Positions 34,310-43,427 of a stretch of 64,000 nt of DNA are shown piece by piece. The position numbers and the translations under genes are program-made. Source of the stretch: Pelagibius sp964472095 (GTDB lineage: Bacteria; Pseudomonadota; Alphaproteobacteria; Kiloniellales; Kiloniellaceae); contig CAYYIV010000011.1 of NCBI GenBank assembly GCA_964472095.1, forward strand, positions 62,001 to 126,000, in the 5' to 3' direction. Every line of letters begins with the position of its first letter. Within the stretch, counting starts at the first letter, position 1. The notes beneath the pieces are model-generated. The model had not been told where the DNA came from. It saw only the letters and a program-made list of their open reading frames with translations, and made no database searches.

Positions 34310-34864
34310 GTGACCACCGAAGGAGCGCCGGGGCAGGGCCCGGCCGTATTGTTTCGCCTGGACGGGGCGCTCGAGGGACTCGGGCGCCTCTTTCTGGTCA
34401 TCGCTAACCTCTGTCTCCTGCTCATGCTGGTGGGCACGGCGGCGACCATCGTGCTCAGGCCCTTCCACCTCTCCTACTACTGGATCTGGCCCTGGACGAT
34501 GCAGTTCTTCGTCTGGATGACGTTCTTCGGCTTCTATGCGGTCTACCGCTTCCGCAAGGACATCGCGGTCGACTTCATCGCCATGCGGCTCGGCGGCTGG
34601 GCCATGACGGGAACACGCTACTTCGCGGCGCTCATCACCATGACGGTGACCGGCATGATCCTCTGGCAGATGCCGACGATCATCGAGTCCCAGGTCGGGG
34701 TGATCGACGCCGTGACGTCGCCCTGGGGCGAGCTGCCGCGCTATACCCTCTCGATCCCGCTCGGGATCTCCAGCCTGCTCATCTTCGCCAACGCGCTACT
34801 CGACTTCCTGAAGGCCTGCTTCGGCTGGCCGGAACCCCACAGCCTGCCGGCGGTCGACAGCTAG
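34310..34864 (+). CDS. dctQ: TRAP transporter small permease (DctQ)
   Basis: The protein has 184 residues from GTG 34310, eight bases after dctP; TTG 34271, inside dctP, is a less likely start. Four membrane helices are evident (for example LFLVIANLCLLLMLVGTAA and the stretch around WPWTMQFFVWMTFFGFYA), with the usual charged loop YRFRKDIAVDFI after helix 2. It forms the integral membrane complex with DctM and uses an ion gradient. Confidence 0.9.
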   Translation: MTTEGAPGQGPAVLFRLDGALEGLGRLFLVIANLCLLLMLVGTAATIVLRPFHLSYYWIWPWTMQFFVWMTFFGFYAVYRFRKDIAVDFIAMRLGGWAMTGTRYFAALITMTVTGMILWQMPTIIESQVGVIDAVTSPWGELPRYTLSIPLGISSLLIFANALLDFLKACFGWPEPHSLPAVDS

Positions 34865-34876
34865 GACCTTCTCCTT

Positions 34877-36178
34877 ATGGCCTTCATTCTCTTCGCGGCC
34901 TTCATCGCACTCATCCTGTTGCGCGTGCCGGTCTCCATGTCGATCGGTGCCGCGGTGCTGCTGGCCTTTGCGACCTCGAACTTCTCCGATGCGCTTTATA
35001 TCGTGCCGCAGCAGATCCTGGAAGGCGTGAACAAGCCGTCGCTGGCGGCGGTGCCCTTCTTCATCATGGCGGGCAACCTGATGAACGTGGTCGGCATGAC
35101 CGACCGCATCTTCAACTTCGCCAGCGCCCTGGTCGGCCACTTCAAGGCCGGCCTGGCGCAGGTGAACGTGCTCTCGTCGATGATCTTCGCCGGCGTCTCC
35201 GGTGCCGCGGTGGCCGACTGCGCCGGCCTCGGCACCATCGAGATCAAGGCGATGAAAGAGCGCGGCTACAAGCCTGAGTTCGCCGCCGCCGTCACAGTCG
35301 CTTCGGCGGTGGTCGGGCCGATCATACCGCCTTCCATCGGCCTGGTGGTCTATGCCTTTCTGGCGCAGCAATCGATCGAGCGGATGTTTCTCGCCGGACT
35401 CGTGCCCGGCATTGTCGTCGGCCTCGGCCTGATGATCTTCAACCGCATCCTCGCCGTACGGCACGACTTCCCGACCCAGCCCCGTGCCGACCTGCCGACG
35501 GTGGTGCGGACCGGCGCCGACGGTATCCTCGCCCTGGTGGCGCCTGGCATCATCCTCGGTTCCATCCTCGGCGGGCTGGTAACGGCGACCGAGGCCGGCG
35601 TCCTCGCCTGCCTCTACACCCTGGTGCTGGGCGTCGCCTATCGCAGTCTCTCCTGGGCCAAGCTCTGGCAGGCCCTGACCGACACCATGCTGATGACCTC
35701 GGTGATCATGATCATCATCGGCTTTTCCATTGCCATGGGCTGGCTGCTTGCCATCGAGCAGGTGCCGCAGATGCTGGGCGACGCCATCTTCTCGATCACC
35801 GAAAGCCGGGCCGTCTTCCTGGCCCTGATGATCGTCTTCGTGCTGCTGATCGGCTGCGTTGTCGAGGGCGTGCCGGCCAAGCTCATGCTGGTCCCCATGC
35901 TGCTGCCGGTGGTCGACGGCTTCGGCGTCGACCGCGTACATTTCGGCATCGTCCTGCAGCTGGCTCTGCTGATCGGCATCGCCACGCCGCCCATGGGCAT
36001 CGGTCTCTACATCATGGTGGAAGTCGGCAAGGTGCCTTTCGAGAAGGTCACCATGGCAGTGCTGCCCTTCCTCATTCCGCTCATCGTGGTGCTGATCCTG
36101 ATCACCTACGTGCCGGCGCTGACGCTCTGGCTGCCCGACCTGGTGTTGGGTCCCGACACCTCGATCATCATGAGGTGA
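34877..36178 (+). CDS. dctM: TRAP transporter large permease (DctM)
   Basis: The protein has 433 residues and 12 or so membrane helices. It shows VPFFIMAGNLMN, SSMIFAGVSGAAVADCAGLG, IIPPSIGLVVYA and TPPMGIGLYIM, all signature loops of the DctM/IT superfamily. It contains the transport channel. Its stop lies 9 bp from the end of the convergent RraA-like gene. Confidence 0.94.
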   Translation: MAFILFAAFIALILLRVPVSMSIGAAVLLAFATSNFSDALYIVPQQILEGVNKPSLAAVPFFIMAGNLMNVVGMTDRIFNFASALVGHFKAGLAQVNVLSSMIFAGVSGAAVADCAGLGTIEIKAMKERGYKPEFAAAVTVASAVVGPIIPPSIGLVVYAFLAQQSIERMFLAGLVPGIVVGLGLMIFNRILAVRHDFPTQPRADLPTVVRTGADGILALVAPGIILGSILGGLVTATEAGVLACLYTLVLGVAYRSLSWAKLWQALTDTMLMTSVIMIIIGFSIAMGWLLAIEQVPQMLGDAIFSITESRAVFLALMIVFVLLIGCVVEGVPAKLMLVPMLLPVVDGFGVDRVHFGIVLQLALLIGIATPPMGIGLYIMVEVGKVPFEKVTMAVLPFLIPLIVVLILITYVPALTLWLPDLVLGPDTSIIMR

Positions 36179-36186
36179 GGGCGACT

Positions 36187-36855
36187 CTAGCCTTGCTGCT
36201 TGGCCTGGACCATGGCACTGGCGCCGGTGCGCTCACCGAGCCGCTCGCCGGCCAACAGGCGGCGGTGCGTCTCCGGCTCCGCGGCGGCCTTGCCGAGCGC
36301 CCAGTCGATGTCGTCCGCGGCCTCGGCCGGCGGCATGACCAGCACGCCGCTGAAGTCGGCGAGCACCACATCGCCCGGCATCACCACGGCGCCGCCGCAG
36401 GCCACCGGCACGTTGAAGCTGCCGCCGATGTCGTAGAGCCGGGTGGTGATGGGAGAGGCACCGCGACACCAGACCGGCAGGTCGAGGTGCTCGATCTCCG
36501 GTACGTCGGTGCAGGGACCGTCGATGACCACGGCGCTGCAGCCGGTCGCCTTGATCGCCGCGGCGACGCCGCCGCCGAGGCAGGCGTGCTTCAGGTCGCC
36601 CAGGCGGTCGATCACCAGCACGTCGCTGGGGCGCAGAAACTGTATGATGTGGTGCAGCAGCGTCGAGTCCTGGCCGGGAATGGCGAGGGTGACGGCGGTG
36701 CCGGCGACGCGGCGGCCGGGCAGGACGCACTGGATGGCCTTGTCGACGAAGCCCATGTGACGGCGGTGGCCGATGGTCGCGGTCTCGGCGCGGCCGGCCT
36801 TCTCCAGCAGGGAAGCGTCGGCCTGAACCGGCATGGGATTGGTCACGTAGGTCAT
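36187..36855 (-). CDS. RraA-like protein (HMG/CHA aldolase family)
   Basis: The protein has 222 residues from ATG 36855; TTG 36870 would add five. It shows LLEKAGRAETATIGH, the metal/ligand loop VIDRLGDLKHACLGGGVAAAIKATG and VIDGPCTDVPEI, where the family often has RD after the glycine. Bacterial members include 4-hydroxy-4-methyl-2-oxoglutarate/4-carboxy-4-hydroxy-2-oxoadipate aldolases and the RNase E regulator RraA; the context of a TRAP uptake system favours an enzyme. Confidence 0.87.
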   Translation of the reverse strand: MTYVTNPMPVQADASLLEKAGRAETATIGHRRHMGFVDKAIQCVLPGRRVAGTAVTLAIPGQDSTLLHHIIQFLRPSDVLVIDRLGDLKHACLGGGVAAAIKATGCSAVVIDGPCTDVPEIEHLDLPVWCRGASPITTRLYDIGGSFNVPVACGGAVVMPGDVVLADFSGVLVMPPAEAADDIDWALGKAAAEPETHRRLLAGERLGERTGASAMVQAKQQG

Positions 36856-36965
36856 CGTACGGTTCTCCAAGCGTTGTCTGCCCCGCCTCTTTCATAACGG
36901 GCAGCGGCGCGGATTGCACCGGCAAGATTCGCAGGGCAGATGGCCAGTAGAGGAAGGGCGGCAAG

Positions 36966-38558
36966 GTGAACGACAACGTTGAGCAGTGGCGGGTCAGCAA
37001 GCGGGCGGTGACCTCGGAGAAGGGAGCGGTGGCGTCGCAGCACTGGCTGGCGGCGCGCGCCGGCGCGGCCATGCTGGCGGAAGGCGGCAACGCGGTCGAC
37101 GCCGCCGTCGCCTGTGCCATGGCGTTGAACGTGGTGGAGCCCTGGATGTGTGGCCTCGGCGGCAGCGGCTTCATGGTGGTCTGGCTGGCCCGGGAGAAGC
37201 GGGCCCGGGTGCTGAACTTCCAGGGCGTGCTGCCGCAGGCCATCGACATCGCCGACTATCCGCTCGATCCCAACGAGCCCGACTCCCTGATGCTCTATCC
37301 CGGCGTGAAGGACCGCACCAACGAAAGGGGATACGGCTCCATCACCGTGCCGGGCGCCGTGGCCGGCCTTGGCCTCGCGCTGGAGCGTTTCGGGAAGCTT
37401 CCCTGGGACCGTGTGCTGGCGCCGGCGGTGAAGCTGGCCGAACGCGGCCTGCCGGTCGACTGGCACGCGAGCCTGCAGGTCGGCCTGGCCATGGACCTGC
37501 TGCGCCGCGACCCGGTGGCGAGCGCGCTCTACCTGCCGAACGGCGTGCCGGCGGCGCCGGAAAGCTTCCGGCCGCTGCCGGCGCTGACCGCCACGCTGAA
37601 AACCCTGGCGGCGGAAGGCCCCAACGCCTTCTACGAGGGACCGCTGGCGGCGAGGATCGCCAACGACCTGCAGGCCGGCGGCTCGCGCATCACCACCGAC
37701 GATCTTGCCGCCTACACGGTCGAGGAGCAGGAGCCGCTGAGCGGCCGCCACCGCGGTGCCGAGGTGCATACCGCCGGCGAGATGTCCGGCGGGGTGCGGC
37801 TGCTGGACATGCTGGGCTATGTCGAACAGCACCTGAGCCCGGCAGGCGAGGTCGGACCGGAGACCTGGATCGCCTATGCCCGCGGCCTCGATGCCGCCTT
37901 CGCCACCCACAAGCGCAAGGTCGGCCTGGACCAGAAGGGCGGCTGCACCTCGCACATGAGCGCGGTGGATGCCGAGGGCAACATGGTGGCGCTGACCTAC
38001 ACCCTGCTGAACCGCTTCGGCAGCGGCGTGGTGCTGCCGTCGACCGGCATGCTGATGAACAACGCCATCGCCTACTTCGATCCGCGGCAGGGCAACCCGG
38101 TATCGCTCGCCGGCGGCAAGCGCATCAACTCCTCGAACATGTGCCCGACCATCGCGACCCGGAACGGCGAAGCGCTCTTTGCCGTCGGCGCATCCGGCGC
38201 CAACCACATCGTGCCCTGCACGGCGCAACTGACCGCCCTGCTGCTGGACTATGGCATGAGCCTGGAAGCGGCATTTCACACGCCGCGCATCGATGCCTCG
38301 GCACGCGGCTCCCTGCGCGCCGATCCGGCGATGGGTGAGGCGGCGCTGGCCGAGTTGCAGAAGGTGTTCCAGGTCGAGGTAGCGCAGCTCCTGGTCTTCC
38401 CGAAGCTCTATTCCTGCCCCTCGGGCGTCTCGCGCGATCCCGTGAGCGGCGCCTGCTGGGGCATGGCCGATGTCTCCTCGCCGGTGGCCGGGGCCGCCAC
38501 GCCGGCGCCCTTCATCCTCGGCGGCGAGGGCGTGAAGGCGGACACGCCGCGGGCGTAG
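36966..38558 (+). CDS. ggt: Gamma-glutamyltransferase family protein
   Basis: The protein has 530 residues from GTG 36966. It is an Ntn-hydrolase made as one chain that self-cleaves before a threonine: here Thr328 in GGCTSHMSAVD. Upstream are AEGGNAVDAAVACAMALNVVEP and GLGGSGFMVV, and downstream INSSNMCPTIA and GASGANHI, all conserved. No signal peptide is visible, unlike the periplasmic E. coli enzyme, so it is likely cytoplasmic and may act as a gamma-glutamyl hydrolase or cephalosporin acylase-like amidase. Confidence 0.9.
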   Translation: MNDNVEQWRVSKRAVTSEKGAVASQHWLAARAGAAMLAEGGNAVDAAVACAMALNVVEPWMCGLGGSGFMVVWLAREKRARVLNFQGVLPQAIDIADYPLDPNEPDSLMLYPGVKDRTNERGYGSITVPGAVAGLGLALERFGKLPWDRVLAPAVKLAERGLPVDWHASLQVGLAMDLLRRDPVASALYLPNGVPAAPESFRPLPALTATLKTLAAEGPNAFYEGPLAARIANDLQAGGSRITTDDLAAYTVEEQEPLSGRHRGAEVHTAGEMSGGVRLLDMLGYVEQHLSPAGEVGPETWIAYARGLDAAFATHKRKVGLDQKGGCTSHMSAVDAEGNMVALTYTLLNRFGSGVVLPSTGMLMNNAIAYFDPRQGNPVSLAGGKRINSSNMCPTIATRNGEALFAVGASGANHIVPCTAQLTALLLDYGMSLEAAFHTPRIDASARGSLRADPAMGEAALAELQKVFQVEVAQLLVFPKLYSCPSGVSRDPVSGACWGMADVSSPVAGAATPAPFILGGEGVKADTPRA

Positions 38559-38578
38559 CACGCTGGTGGGGTGTCGTG

Positions 38579-38621
38579 CGTGGTTCGAGACGCCCGCTGG
38601 CGCGGGCTCCTCACCATGAGG
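38579..38621 (-). repeat. Palindromic intergenic repeat, family A copy 4
   Basis: Reverse-orientation unit just after ggt, with ends GGTTCGAGACG and CTCCTCACCATGAGG. It forms an inverted pair with copy 5. Confidence 0.72.
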
Positions 38622-38648
38622 TTCTTTCTTCGTGCCATGGAAAACCGA

Positions 38649-38702
38649 CCTCATCCTGAGGCCGCGGCCGGACGTCAGTCCGGGTCGGCGTCTCGAAGGA
38701 CG
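38649..38702 (+). repeat. Palindromic intergenic repeat, family A copy 5
   Basis: Forward unit with CCTCATCCTGAGG and GTCTCGAAGGACG ends and a longer core, 27 bases from copy 4. Confidence 0.72.
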
Positions 38703-38734
38703 CGCGATGACACTGCAGCGCCTTTTCCCCGACT

Positions 38735-39994
38735 CTACTGCGTCGGTGCGCCCTTCAGGTTCACCAGGATGATGCGGTTGGTGCTGCTCTGGTGGATCAG
38801 CAGGTTGCCGTCCCGGGTCGGGCGCATGTGCCTGACGATGCCGGCATGGACGCCGCCGGAGGGGATCGCCCAGCTCTGGAAGCTCTCGGTCGCCGGGTCG
38901 AACCGCACCAGCGGGTCGGGCCTGACGCCGGACTCGTTGTACCAGACGATGCCGTCGATGACGGCCAGGGCGTAGGGGTGCGAGTCCGGGCCGGAGGGCG
39001 AGTCCCATTCCTTGATCGCGCCGCTGGCGGGGTCGTAGCGGCCGATGCGGCCCTTCGAGGAGTTCACGTACCAGATCATGCCGTCGGCGGCGATGTCGAG
39101 GCGGCGCACCGTGGTCGCCGGGATCGGCAGCTTCACCTCGGTGAGCGCCATGGTCGCGGGGTCGACCTTGATCAGGCAGTTGCTGCCGTTGCAGGCGACC
39201 CAGGGATTGCCCTCGGCGTCGATCTTGATGCCGTAGGGCCGCGCGCCGGCGGTCGGGGCGGTGACCAGCTTCACCTCGCCGCTCTCCGGATCGAGCCGGC
39301 CGATCATGTTGCTCTGCTGCAGGGTGAACCACAGGATGCCGGCCGCGTCGAACCTGGCCGAGTGCGGATCGCGCGCCGCCGGGTCCGGCATCGGGTAGGC
39401 GGTGATCTCCTCCGTCTTGGGATCGAACTTCCCGATGCTGGCGTTCTTGTTGCCGGTGTACCAGACGTTGCCCTCGGCATCGAGGGTCACCGTGTGCGGC
39501 ATGGCGCCCTCGGGCAGCGGATACTCCGTCATCTCGCCGCTGGCCGGGTCGATCCGGCCGATGAGGTTACCCTACTGGCCGGCCCACCAGATGGTGCCGT
39601 CGGCGGCTTCCACCGGATCGCGTGAGCGCTGCCCCAGGGTCGGCACCTGCCATTCCTTGAAGGAGACTTCCGCCGTGCCGGCCACCAGCTTGGCAGCGCG
39701 GCGGTCGCTGGGCGGGAAGTGCGCCGCCAGATAGGTGGCGATCTCATCGCGCAGCTCCGGATTGCCGGAGAGGTCGATCATGGTGGAAGCGAGCTCGCGC
39801 CAGCCTTCCTGGGTGTAGCCGGAGCTGCGGGTGATCTGGTTGGTCTGGTGGCAGGCCGTGCAGACGCTCTCGACCAGGTCCTTGCCGGCGCCCTCGGGCA
39901 GGGCGGACTGGCCGCGCGCGGCGCCGGGCAGCACTCCGGCAAGCAGGCCGGCGGCGAGGGTTGCGGCGAGAACGGCAAGCAACAGCCTGGTCAT
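38735..39994 (-). pseudogene. Cytochrome c / virginiamycin-B-lyase-like beta-propeller fusion, interrupted by TAG
   Basis: From ATG 39994 (GGGGAGG upstream) the frame encodes a signal peptide, a small cytochrome c domain with heme motif CTACH, and the start of a propeller ending IWWAGQ. A TAG at 39574-39572 then stops it. The same frame continues without shift as GNLIGRIDPASGEM and on through six blade repeats (VWYTGN, LWFTLQ, PWVACN, IWYVNS, VWYNES) to 38735. The whole, 419 codons, matches fused cytochrome c/Vgb-type periplasmic proteins; a TGG-to-TAG change would explain it. The downstream part alone (39532-38735) could be expressed from an internal start. Confidence 0.8.
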
Positions 39995-40176
39995 GGCGGA
40001 CCTCCCCATCGCGTTGATTTGTTGCTGGCATGCTTTCGCCCAGGCCCTTGGCAAGTCAAGCGGCAACAGTGGGGCTCTCTGCAACGTGACCGTGCATCGG
40101 CGGGCTTGCACGGCGGCGCGGAAAGGCCAAAACTCAGTGTCTTGAACAGCTTGCCCCGAGAACCTGGAGTGCTTTC

Positions 40177-40611
40177 ATGCTGCTGCGCCGTCCCTTCGCC
40201 TTGTCCCTCCTGGCGCTCGCGCTTGTCCTGCCGGCCGCCGGGGCGACGCTGCCGCTCGCGGCCCAACCCGCCTGCGCGGAAGGCGCCTTCGCGATGGCGC
40301 GCCTGGAGCTCTACTTCGGCACCCAGCGCCCGGGCGGCGCGCCGGTCACCGACGCCGAATGGGCGGCTTTCCTCGACGAGGAGGTGACGCCGCGCTTTCC
40401 CGACGGCCTTACGGTGCTGACGGGCAACGGCCAGTGGCGCAACAGCCAGGGCATCGTCACCAAGGAGACCTCGGCCGTGCTGGTTATCCTCTACGAACCG
40501 TCGGCCGAGAAGGACGCCGCCATCGAGGACATCCGCGCCGCCTACAAGGACCGCTTCGACCAGGAAAGCGTCATGCGCGTCGACGGCCCCACGCAGTGCG
40601 TCTCGTTCTGA
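40177..40611 (+). CDS. DUF3574 family secreted protein
   Basis: The protein has 144 residues with a signal peptide (LLALALVLPAAGATLP). The body shows ARLELYFGTQRPGG, FPDGLTVLTGNGQW and SAVLVILYEP, the pattern of DUF3574. The domain is ferredoxin-like by its strand/helix order. Function unknown. It stands alone, converging on the acetyltransferase six bases away. Confidence 0.85.
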   Translation: MLLRRPFALSLLALALVLPAAGATLPLAAQPACAEGAFAMARLELYFGTQRPGGAPVTDAEWAAFLDEEVTPRFPDGLTVLTGNGQWRNSQGIVTKETSAVLVILYEPSAEKDAAIEDIRAAYKDRFDQESVMRVDGPTQCVSF

Positions 40612-40617
40612 AAATTT

Positions 40618-41202
40618 CTAGTCCGCCGCGATCCGTCGGATCACCTTCGCCGGATTGCCGGCGACGACGCAGCCGGCCGGCACGTCCTTGGTGACCACGC
40701 TGCCGGCGCCGACCACGGCGTCGTCGCCGATGCTGACGCCCGGCAGCAGCACAGCGGCGCCGCCGATCCAAACGTTGCGGCCGAGGGTGACGGGCTTCGC
40801 CGTCTCCACGAAGGCGGCGCGCTCGACCGGGTCGAGCGGGTGGATGGCGGTGTAGATCTGCACCGCCGGGCCGAGCAGGCACTTGGCGCCGATCTCGACG
40901 CGCGCGCAGTCGAGGATGACGCAGCCGGTGTTCAGGTAGACCCCATCGCCGATGTAGGTGTTCACGCCGTAGGCGCAGCGGAACGGCGTCTCGATGAAGA
41001 CGTCCGCGCCGAGGCCGCCGAGCAGTTCCTTCAGGATGGCGCTGGGCGGTGCGTCCTCCAGCGGGTCGGAGCGGTTGTAGGCGTAGATTGCCTGGTGCGC
41101 CCGGCGGCGCAGGGCCTTCAGCTCGGCGTCCATGATGTCGTAGGGCAGGCCGGCCAGCATCTTCTCGGCCTCGGTCAACTCGCCGCCGATATCGCGCTTC
41201 AT
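40618..41202 (-). CDS. maa: Maltose O-acetyltransferase-like hexapeptide acetyltransferase
   Basis: The protein has 194 residues. An N-terminal Mac domain (MLAGLPYDIMDAEL) precedes left-handed beta-helix hexapeptide repeats: GVNTYIGDGVYLNTGC, IGAKCLLGPAVQIYTAIHPLDP with the catalytic His, GRNVWIGGAAVLLPGVSIGDDAVVGAGSVV and VVAGNPAKVIR at the end. It moves acetyl from acetyl-CoA to a sugar hydroxyl. It lies one base from the carboxypeptidase gene, so the two are probably co-transcribed. Confidence 0.9.
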   Translation of the reverse strand: MKRDIGGELTEAEKMLAGLPYDIMDAELKALRRRAHQAIYAYNRSDPLEDAPPSAILKELLGGLGADVFIETPFRCAYGVNTYIGDGVYLNTGCVILDCARVEIGAKCLLGPAVQIYTAIHPLDPVERAAFVETAKPVTLGRNVWIGGAAVLLPGVSIGDDAVVGAGSVVTKDVPAGCVVAGNPAKVIRRIAAD

Positions 41203-41203
41203 G

Positions 41204-42418
41204 CTACCGCCAGAGGGCTTGCGGGTTGTTCAGGAGCTTGGGCGGCACGGCGAGGCAATAGATGCCCAGGTCCTGCAGGTGCCGGCAGGCGCCGCCGGCT
41301 TCCGCCTCCGGCAGGCCGACAAGCAGGGCGCTGTAGCTCGGCGGGGTCTGGCGCCGCTTGGCGACGATGGCCGGGCGTCCCTGGCTGATGACGTCCTTCA
41401 GGGCGTCCTGGTTTCCCTTGATCGTCGCGCGAGCCTCTTCGCGGTCGACGAAGGAACCGAAGATCAGGCCCCAGCCCGGCAGCTTCCCCTCGACCATGAC
41501 GGCGGCACCGGGACTGGGTGTCACGGGACAGTGGCCGTCCGCGAGCACGTAGGGAACGGCGGTGAGCGCCTGGCCGCGCAGCGCGGAGAGGAGAACGGCG
41601 CCCGAGGCTTCGTCCGGCGCCGTGGTGAAGCCTTGGTCCATCAGCTTCGTCACGCGGGCATTGCGCTCGCCGCTGGTCCTGGCGCCCAGGACGACGGCGA
41701 TCAGCCGGCGGCCGTTGCGCGTCGCGGCGCCGAGAAGATTGTAACCGGAGCCGCAGGTGAAGCCGGTCTTGATGCCCTCGGCGCCGGGATAGCCGCGCTG
41801 CCAGCCCATGACCGTCGGGCGGGCCTGCCTGTTGAACGTGACCTGTTGCTTGCGGAACAGGTCGAAGCGGTCCGGGAAGTCGGCGATGAGGGCCCGCGCC
41901 AGGATGGCCAGGTCGCGGGCCGTGGTCACCTGTCCGGGATCCGGCAGGCCCGAGGCGTTCCGGAAATAGCTCTGGGACATGCCGAGCGCGCGGGCCTGGC
42001 GCGTCATCGAGATGGCGAAGTGGTCCTCGCTGCCGCTCACGGCTTCGGCGAGGGCGACCGCGGCGTCGTTGGCCGAGCGCACGATCATGGCCTCGAGCAG
42101 GAGGTCGACACGGACCTCCTGGCCGGCGGCGAGGCCGAGCCTGGTCGGAGGCTGCGCAGCCGCGTAGGCGGAGACCGTGACCTTCTGGTCGGGCGCGAGC
42201 CAGCCCTTGTCGATGGCCCGGAACACCATGTAGGCGGTCATGACTTTGGTGAGGGAGGCGGGATACCAGGGGTGGGTGGCATTCTCCGCCGCGAGCACCG
42301 CACCGCTGCCGGCGTCGATCAGCAGGGAGGCGGCCTGCGGCACGCCATCCTGCGCCGCCGCCGGACTCAGCCAGAGGACCGCGGCGAGCATGACTTCTAA
42401 TCCCCTGACCCCCCGCAT
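41204..42418 (-). CDS. D-alanyl-D-alanine carboxypeptidase (PBP5/6 family) with SPOR-like tail
   Basis: The protein has 404 residues from ATG 42418, with a signal peptide ending PAAAQ. Active-site motifs are complete: Ser55-x-x-Lys58 in SLTK, Ser115-x-Asn117 in SAN and Lys217-Thr-Gly in KTGF. It trims the terminal D-Ala of peptidoglycan stem peptides in the periplasm. After about residue 290 comes a SPOR-like region with WGLIFGSFVDREEA and a second LLVGLPEAEAGGAC, as in other alphaproteobacterial members. No membrane-anchoring C-terminal helix is seen. Confidence 0.92.
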   Translation of the reverse strand: MRGVRGLEVMLAAVLWLSPAAAQDGVPQAASLLIDAGSGAVLAAENATHPWYPASLTKVMTAYMVFRAIDKGWLAPDQKVTVSAYAAAQPPTRLGLAAGQEVRVDLLLEAMIVRSANDAAVALAEAVSGSEDHFAISMTRQARALGMSQSYFRNASGLPDPGQVTTARDLAILARALIADFPDRFDLFRKQQVTFNRQARPTVMGWQRGYPGAEGIKTGFTCGSGYNLLGAATRNGRRLIAVVLGARTSGERNARVTKLMDQGFTTAPDEASGAVLLSALRGQALTAVPYVLADGHCPVTPSPGAAVMVEGKLPGWGLIFGSFVDREEARATIKGNQDALKDVISQGRPAIVAKRRQTPPSYSALLVGLPEAEAGGACRHLQDLGIYCLAVPPKLLNNPQALWR

Positions 42419-42492
42419 GGTGTCTCCCGCACCGATTGCCCGAGCCAGGAGGATAGTACGCCGGGCGGCGATGGAGAAGCCTCGCGGCAGGC

Positions 42493-43422
42493 TTAGTACC
42501 CTTGCGCGACATCGACCATGTCGGGCACCGGCCTGCCGGCCATGAAGAGCTTCAGGTTGCCGGCGATCAGGCGGCTGCCGACCGCGGGGTCGATGAGGCT
42601 GGCGATGTGCGGCGTCAGCAGGATCTTGGGGTGGGCCCAGAAGGGATGGTCCTCGGCCGCCGGCTCGACGTGCAGCACGTCGAGGGTGGCGCCGCCGAGC
42701 CGGCCGGAGTCCAGTGCCGGGATCAGGTCCTCCTCCACCAGGTGCTGGCCACGGCCGGCGTTGATGACGCAGGCGCCTTCGGGCAGCTGGGCGAAGAGGT
42801 CCTTGTTCAGGATGCCGGTGGTTTCGGGTGTCAGCGGCAGCAGGCAGACCAGGATCTCGACCCGCTTCAGCAAACCGGCGAGGCCGCCCGGGCCGCTGTG
42901 GCAGATCACCCCCTCGACGTTCTTGGGCCGGCGCGACCAGCCGTGCACCTCGAAGCCGAGGTGGACGAGGTGGCGGGCGCAGTCCGCCCCCATGTTGCCG
43001 AGCCCGAGCACGGCGACCGGGCGGTCCGGCGCCACCGGCGTGATCAGCTGGTTCCATTCCCTGCGGGTGAAGGAGGCCTCGATCTCCGGCAGCCGGCGGT
43101 GGAAGCGCAGCACATGCAGCAGGACATACTCACGCATGCGCTGGCGCAGGTCCGGCCCGACGGTGCGGATGATCGGCAGGTGCCGCGGCAGCTCCGGGTC
43201 GCGCAGCACATGGTCGATGCCGGCCCCCATGGAAACGATCACCTTGAGGTTCGGAAAGGTCTTGAGGCCGCCCGGCGGTGGCTGCCAGACCACGGCGTAC
43301 TCGACCTTCGACTTGTCGCCGGGGTCATCCCAGAGGCGCACCTCGACCTCGGGCAACAGGGACTGCAGGGTGTCGCGCCACCAGGGAGCGCGGGTGCCGC
43401 CGACACGAACCACAAGGGACAT
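42493..43422 (-). CDS. D-2-hydroxyacid dehydrogenase (glyoxylate/hydroxypyruvate reductase A-like)
   Basis: The protein has 309 residues from ATG 43422, five bases after the EthD gene. It has NAD(P) motif VLGLGNMGADCARHL, VINAGRGQHL with the substrate-binding Arg, DVLHVEPAAEDHPFW with the catalytic Glu, and LTPHIAS with the catalytic His. The N-terminal WQPPPGGL and MGAGIDH are typical of the GhrA group. It reduces short 2-keto acids such as glyoxylate. It appears to be the last gene of the rutR-ethD-ghrA transcription unit. Confidence 0.9.
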   Translation of the reverse strand: MSLVVRVGGTRAPWWRDTLQSLLPEVEVRLWDDPGDKSKVEYAVVWQPPPGGLKTFPNLKVIVSMGAGIDHVLRDPELPRHLPIIRTVGPDLRQRMREYVLLHVLRFHRRLPEIEASFTRREWNQLITPVAPDRPVAVLGLGNMGADCARHLVHLGFEVHGWSRRPKNVEGVICHSGPGGLAGLLKRVEILVCLLPLTPETTGILNKDLFAQLPEGACVINAGRGQHLVEEDLIPALDSGRLGGATLDVLHVEPAAEDHPFWAHPKILLTPHIASLIDPAVGSRLIAGNLKLFMAGRPVPDMVDVAQGY

Positions 43423-43427
43423 AGGGC

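Noticed and set aside
38735..39532. Streptogramin (virginiamycin B) lyase as a resistance gene
   Set aside because: The propeller is the second half of a cytochrome c fusion interrupted by a stop codon; homology is to the fold, with no sign of a resistance context.
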